Below, one piece after another: positions 60,081 through 64,000 of a stretch of DNA of 64,000 nt. The DNA comes from Colwellia sp. MB3u-45. GTDB taxonomy: Bacteria; Pseudomonadota; Gammaproteobacteria; Enterobacterales; Alteromonadaceae. Numbering within the stretch: position 1 is the first letter of the stretch; each line of letters opens with the position of its first letter. Both the position numbers and the translations under genes were made by a program. The notes under the pieces are model-generated. The model searched no databases, was not told where the DNA came from, and was given only the letters and a program-made list of their open reading frames with translations. The DNA lies in the NCBI RefSeq assembly GCF_014077005.1, contig NZ_JACGVC010000047.1, positions 275,145 to 339,144 of the forward strand. The letters run 5' to 3'.

Positions 60081-61815
60081 GAAAATCCCACTTGCTAACT
60101 TTAACTTCATCAACAATACTGACTCGAATCACAAAATCACCAAAAGCCTCGGCTGAGTTACGCTCGCTCACCCAACGGGCAACTAAACTGTCAATCTCTT
60201 GTAAAATATCTTCTTCATTAAGGTTTTCTTTATACATTTTAGGTATACGCGTACCGGCAACATTACCACCTAAATGCATATTGTATTTGCCAGGACCTTT
60301 ACCGACTAACCCAATTTCGGCCAACATGGCGCGTCCACAGCCATTCGGGCAGCCTGTTACTCGTAAAATAATACTTTCATCAGCGACATTATGCTTCGCT
60401 AATATAGCTTCGACATCAGTGACCAAACCAGGTAAATATCTTTCCGCTTCAGCCATTGCTAACGGGCAAGTAGGAAAAGCCACGCAGGCCATTGAACTTT
60501 TACGCTGTACAGAAACACTATCAGCCATTAAGCCATGTGCGCGTGCTAAGCGTTCAATTTCAGCTTTGTCTTCACTAGCCACACCCGCCACAATTAAATT
60601 TTGGTTGGCGGTCATACGAAAATCGCCTTTGTGGATTTTCGCAATTTCAGCCACACCGGTTTTTAATGGCAAATTTGGCTTATCAAGCAGACGTCCATTC
60701 TCAATAAACAAGGCTAAATGATGTTTACCATCAAAGCCTTCAGTCCAACCAATACGATCGCCTCGACTGGTGAATTCATAAGGACGACTTTCTGCAAAAG
60801 TGATACCGGCACGTTGCTCAACTTCAGCCTTAAAGACTTCAACACCGACACGATCTAAGGTGTATTTTGTTTTCGCATTCTTACGATTAACACGGTTACC
60901 CCAATCTCGTTGAGTAGTAACTACTGCACTAGCAACATCTAAAGTTTTAGCTAGCTCAACATAACCAAAATCATCCGCCTTACGTGGATAAGTAGATTTA
61001 TCGCCATGGGTCATCGCTAAACCACCACCGACCAAAACATTAAAACCAATCAGTTTGCCGTCTTTAGCGATAGCAATAAAATTTAGATCATTAGCATGTA
61101 CGTCAACATCGTTATGTGGTGGAATAACTACCGTAGTTTTAAATTTACGTGGTAAATAGTTTGGACCTAAAATCGGCTCTACTTCACCGGTTTCTGTCCC
61201 ACCTTCAATTTTCTCACCATCTAGCCAAATTTCTGCATAAGCGCGTGTTTTAGGTAACAAATGTTCACTGATTTTTTTAGCCCATTCATACGCTTCTTGG
61301 TGTAGTTCTGACTCAACTGGATTCGTCGTACAAAGCACATTACGGTTTACATCACCTGCCGTAGCAATAGAGTCAATACCATAATGGTTCAGTGTTTGGT
61401 GCATTAACTTAATATTTGGCTTTAACACACCGTGAAACTGAAAGGTTTGACGGGTAGTAATACGAATACTGCCGTAACTAGTTTTTTCACGAGCAAATTG
61501 ATCAATACCTAACCATTGTGTTGGCGTGATAATGCCACCAGGCATACGAGCACGCAGCATAACATTATGTAGTGGTTCAAGTTTTTGCTTAGCACGCTCA
61601 TTACGAATATCACGATCATCTTGCTGATACATACCGTGTGTTCTGATCAACTGAAAGTTATCGGCGGTAAAACCACCAGTAACATGATCTTTTAAATCAT
61701 CGACAATCGTGCCACGTAAGTAATTACTTTCCGCTTTTAACCTTTCATTATCGGCATGTTTTCCTTCGACAATTAAAGGGCCATTTGCTTGATCTTTTTT
61801 AGTCAAATCAGTCAT
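60073..61815 (-). CDS. cysI: Sulfite reductase hemoprotein beta subunit
   Basis: Siroheme/4Fe-4S enzyme that reduces sulfite to sulfide, partner of CysJ. Cluster cysteines are in [10 protein letters not shown] and [10 protein letters not shown], with the siroheme-binding Arg/Lys of the SiR repeats ([11 protein letters not shown]). The length of 580 aa is close to E. coli. The ATG overlaps the cysJ stop (TAATG), and the stop overlaps the cysH start by 8 nt: tight translational coupling. Confidence 0.97.
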   Translation of the reverse strand: MTDLTKKDQANGPLIVEGKHADNERLKAESNYLRGTIVDDLKDHVTGGFTADNFQLIRTHGMYQQDDRDIRNERAKQKLEPLHNVMLRARMPGGIITPTQWLGIDQFAREKTSYGSIRITTRQTFQFHGVLKPNIKLMHQTLNHYGIDSIATAGDVNRNVLCTTNPVESELHQEAYEWAKKISEHLLPKTRAYAEIWLDGEKIEGGTETGEVEPILGPNYLPRKFKTTVVIPPHNDVDVHANDLNFIAIAKDGKLIGFNVLVGGGLAMTHGDKSTYPRKADDFGYVELAKTLDVASAVVTTQRDWGNRVNRKNAKTKYTLDRVGVEVFKAEVEQRAGITFAESRPYEFTSRGDRIGWTEGFDGKHHLALFIENGRLLDKPNLPLKTGVAEIAKIHKGDFRMTANQNLIVAGVASEDKAEIERLARAHGLMADSVSVQRKSSMACVAFPTCPLAMAEAERYLPGLVTDVEAILAKHNVADESIILRVTGCPNGCGRAMLAEIGLVGKGPGKYNMHLGGNVAGTRIPKMYKENLNEEDILQEIDSLVARWVSERNSAEAFGDFVIRVSIVDEVKVSKWDFHD

Positions 61816-63626
61816 TAGTATACATCCTTCTGGTAACGCTTAGCGTTACGTAAATCTTTTAAATAATCACTTGCCTGTTCTGCTGATAATTGGCCTTTAT
61901 TGGCAATAATAGTTAATAAAGCCGCCTCAACATCTTTTGCCATTCGGCTCATATCTCCACAAACGTAAATATGTGCACCTCGCTCTAACCATGAAAAAAC
62001 TTCATCAGCATTTTCTAATAATCTATCTTGCACATAAATTTTTTCCGCTTGATCACGAGAAAAGGCTAAATCTATTTTGGTTAACAAGCCTGACTTAAGA
62101 TAGCCTTGCCATTCAACTTGATAAAGAAAGTCTTGCGTGAACGTTTGGTCACCAAAAAACAACCAATTATCGCCTGTGGCTTCAGTGGCTTCACGTTCTT
62201 GCATAAAGGCCCTAAATGGCGCAACACCAGTACCTGGACCGATCATAATCACGGGTGTTTCATTATTGGCTGGTAAACGAAAGTTGTCATTGTGCTCAAC
62301 AAACACTTTAACTGCACCACCTTCTTCAATACCATTGGCTAAAAATCCAGACGCACCACCCTGACGGTTAGCCTCTTCAGTCTGATACTGCACAAGCCCA
62401 ACGGTTAAATGCACTTCTTCTTCCGCTTCGCTTTGAGAGGACGCGATAGAATAAAGTCTTGGCGTTATTTTTCGTAACGCATCTATAAATTCTTGAGCAT
62501 TTAACTTAACTTCATTCGGTAATGGCGCAGATTTAACTACGTCAACGACTTGATGATTAGCGGCATACTCTCGCATCGCACTCTTATCATCTAAAATATT
62601 AAGCAAATTAGTCGCTTGTGATTTTTCAGCCCAAAAATTAACAAACTGAATTGAGGTTTGAGTTATTTCAAACTTGGTCTTTAATGCTTCACCAAGTGCT
62701 ATGCTTTCATCACCTGTAGAGACTTTCTCTTGATCATCAAACCCCAGTTCCGTAATAAGCTCATCTACTAATGCAACAGAGTTCTCAAACCAAACACCTA
62801 AGGCATCACCGGCTTGATAAGTTAACCCTGAGTTGCCTAAATCTATTTCAACATGTCGTACATCTTTAGCTGAATCACGACCGGTAATTTTCTGGCTAAG
62901 CAATAGTTCAGCAGTATATGGCTTTTGCTTAGTATAAAGTTCTTCTGTGCTGTTCACGCTGGCTAATGCCACTACATTGCTAGCGCTAGCCTCACTACTA
63001 AGCAGGGTTTTAACCTGAGTAATAACAGTAGCTGACCAAGTATTAGCTGCCTCATCATAGTCAACATCACAATCCAATCGAGGTGCAATTCTTTTTGCGC
63101 CTAATTTTTCTAAATTCAGATCGAAATCTTTACCTGTTTGGCAGAAAAGCTCATAACTGGTATCACCCAGTGCCAAAACACTGTAATTCAAATGTTCAAG
63201 TCTAGGCGCTTTCTTTGAAGACAAAAATTCATGTAATGCAATAGCATCGTCTGGTGCTTCACCTTCACCATTTGTACTTGCTACTATCAGTAAGTGAGTA
63301 ATGTTTTTAATGGCCTTAGGCTTAATCTCTCCCATACTTTTTAATTCAACATTCAAACCTTGAGCACTGGCTTGGGCCGCTAAACTCTTAGCAACACCTT
63401 TAGCATTGCCCGTTTGCGAGCCATACAAAATAGTTAAAGTTGTTGGAGCAGCACTTGCAATGGCCGCGGGAACTGTAGCATTAGTAACATTTTCTGCTTT
63501 AGCGGCCAAATAGCCACTAGCCCACGCTAATTGAAGTGGAGAAAGATTGTTGATGCTTTGCTGAAAAGATGCCAACTGGTTGGTATCTAGCATTGTTTGG
63601 TTTAATTTTTGTGGTTCTGGCGACAT
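61815..63626 (-). CDS. cysJ: Sulfite reductase flavoprotein alpha subunit
   Basis: NADPH-dependent electron donor to CysI. FMN flavodoxin domain with [16 protein letters not shown] block [14 protein letters not shown] block [14 protein letters not shown], and a C-terminal [13 protein letters not shown] as in E. coli. I chose the ATG at 63626 (MSPEPQ) with AGGTG about 9 nt upstream; a GTG at 63638 and an ATG at 63593 are alternatives. It leads cysJ-cysI-cysH, usually CysB-controlled. Confidence 0.95.
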   Translation of the reverse strand: MSPEPQKLNQTMLDTNQLASFQQSINNLSPLQLAWASGYLAAKAENVTNATVPAAIASAAPTTLTILYGSQTGNAKGVAKSLAAQASAQGLNVELKSMGEIKPKAIKNITHLLIVASTNGEGEAPDDAIALHEFLSSKKAPRLEHLNYSVLALGDTSYELFCQTGKDFDLNLEKLGAKRIAPRLDCDVDYDEAANTWSATVITQVKTLLSSEASASNVVALASVNSTEELYTKQKPYTAELLLSQKITGRDSAKDVRHVEIDLGNSGLTYQAGDALGVWFENSVALVDELITELGFDDQEKVSTGDESIALGEALKTKFEITQTSIQFVNFWAEKSQATNLLNILDDKSAMREYAANHQVVDVVKSAPLPNEVKLNAQEFIDALRKITPRLYSIASSQSEAEEEVHLTVGLVQYQTEEANRQGGASGFLANGIEEGGAVKVFVEHNDNFRLPANNETPVIMIGPGTGVAPFRAFMQEREATEATGDNWLFFGDQTFTQDFLYQVEWQGYLKSGLLTKIDLAFSRDQAEKIYVQDRLLENADEVFSWLERGAHIYVCGDMSRMAKDVEAALLTIIANKGQLSAEQASDYLKDLRNAKRYQKDVY

Positions 63627-63942
63627 CTGGCAATACACCTATTACTAATCAATGACGTCATAATAAACTGATTTACGTTGAAATAAAAAGAATATAAACG
63701 GCTTTTTTATGCAAAAATAGAATATAGGGAGATGAACTTATAACATAAAACTCATAGCAGCTACTCACGCTAGCTATATGTCAAAAATGTAATGACTATG
63801 ACAGTGTTTTTTGGAGGGTATTTTTGATTTAAACAACAGAACAAGGTCAATTTAGACGAAGACATTTAAGTTGCAGTAATACCATTTTGATTAAATTTGT
63901 GATCTAATTGGTTTCATTTTTCATACATTGATATCAGTCGTT
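63627..63942. other. cysJ upstream region
   Basis: 316 nt with no complete gene. It should contain the cysJIH promoter and CysB sites, but I cannot place them reliably. The sequence near 63880-63920 (TAATACCATTTTGATTAAAT and TAATTGG) resembles the end of a dispersed element. Confidence 0.4.
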
Positions 63943-64000
63943 ATGATCACACTTGAATCCATTGATTTTAAATCTCTTATAGCAAAAGAAACTAATGGGC
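63943..64000 (+). CDS. Partial open frame at the right edge
   Basis: An ATG at 63943 begins MITLESIDFKSLIAKETNG, open to the window end. It is too short to identify and the ribosome site is weak. It may be the start of a gene or chance. Confidence 0.25.
   Translation, partial: MITLESIDFKSLIAKETNG

Noticed and set aside
60092..60721. Plus-strand 209-aa open frame
   Set aside because: Long only because it shadows cysI; low-complexity residues and no ribosome site.

Overview
The window is a low-GC gammaproteobacterial chromosome segment. The protein families and gene orders point to Alteromonadales, most likely a Colwellia/Thalassotalea-type marine bacterium (Colwelliaceae). The evidence is dksA-gluQ-pcnB-folK-panB-panC synteny, a PanP-type decarboxylase in place of panD, a PBPRA1643-family SEC-C protein, a TIGR03899 protein, a family II pyrophosphatase, FadBA and CysJIH. 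The genus call is inference. No rRNA, tRNA, CRISPR array or prophage was seen.

Layout. 1-11 kb: the 5' part of mrcB (PBP1B), a divergently transcribed second-type MiaA, a SEC-C protein, an MsbA-like ABC exporter, hrpB, a small lipoprotein, thpR, a hypothetical gene and pepB. 11-19 kb: sfsA, then dksA, gluQ, pcnB, folK, panB and panC on the plus strand, meeting panP head-on; panB, panC and panP together should supply pantothenate. 19-25 kb: a tiny membrane-protein ORF, a TrmB-like methyltransferase with yadHG, and the divergent pair efp/epmB (EF-P and its lysine-modifying partner). The 3' end of epmB is followed by two decaying copies of itself. 25-28.6 kb: an accessory islet on the minus strand, parD-parE followed 24-100 nt later by a primase-helicase of the TOTE conflict-system type. 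28.7-37 kb: groSL behind a heat-shock-type promoter, fxsA, a wrecked cutA, dsbD, and aroQ-accB-accC. 37-42 kb: elbB with a Bcr/CflA exporter, and a MocR regulator divergent from an EamA transporter. 42-51 kb: a MITE-like element, an agmatinase-family gene, a large metzincin-like protease, fbp, ppaC, a prolyl oligopeptidase lipoprotein and a GNAT acetyltransferase. 51-64 kb: fadA/fadB, a MazG-like protein, a response-regulator/GGDEF/EAL protein, a TIGR03899 protein and the cysJ-cysI-cysH sulfate-assimilation operon. A few codons of another ORF are visible at the right edge.

Most of the window is housekeeping core genome. The unusual items are the parD-parE-TOTE islet with a probable one-base frameshift at the start of the TOTE gene, a likely conserved AUU start codon in pcnB, a Bacteroidetes-like MiaA, the cutA pseudogene inside conserved synteny, the tandem duplication of the epmB tail, and a structured intergenic region at 33.9-34.2 kb ending in an orphan terminator.
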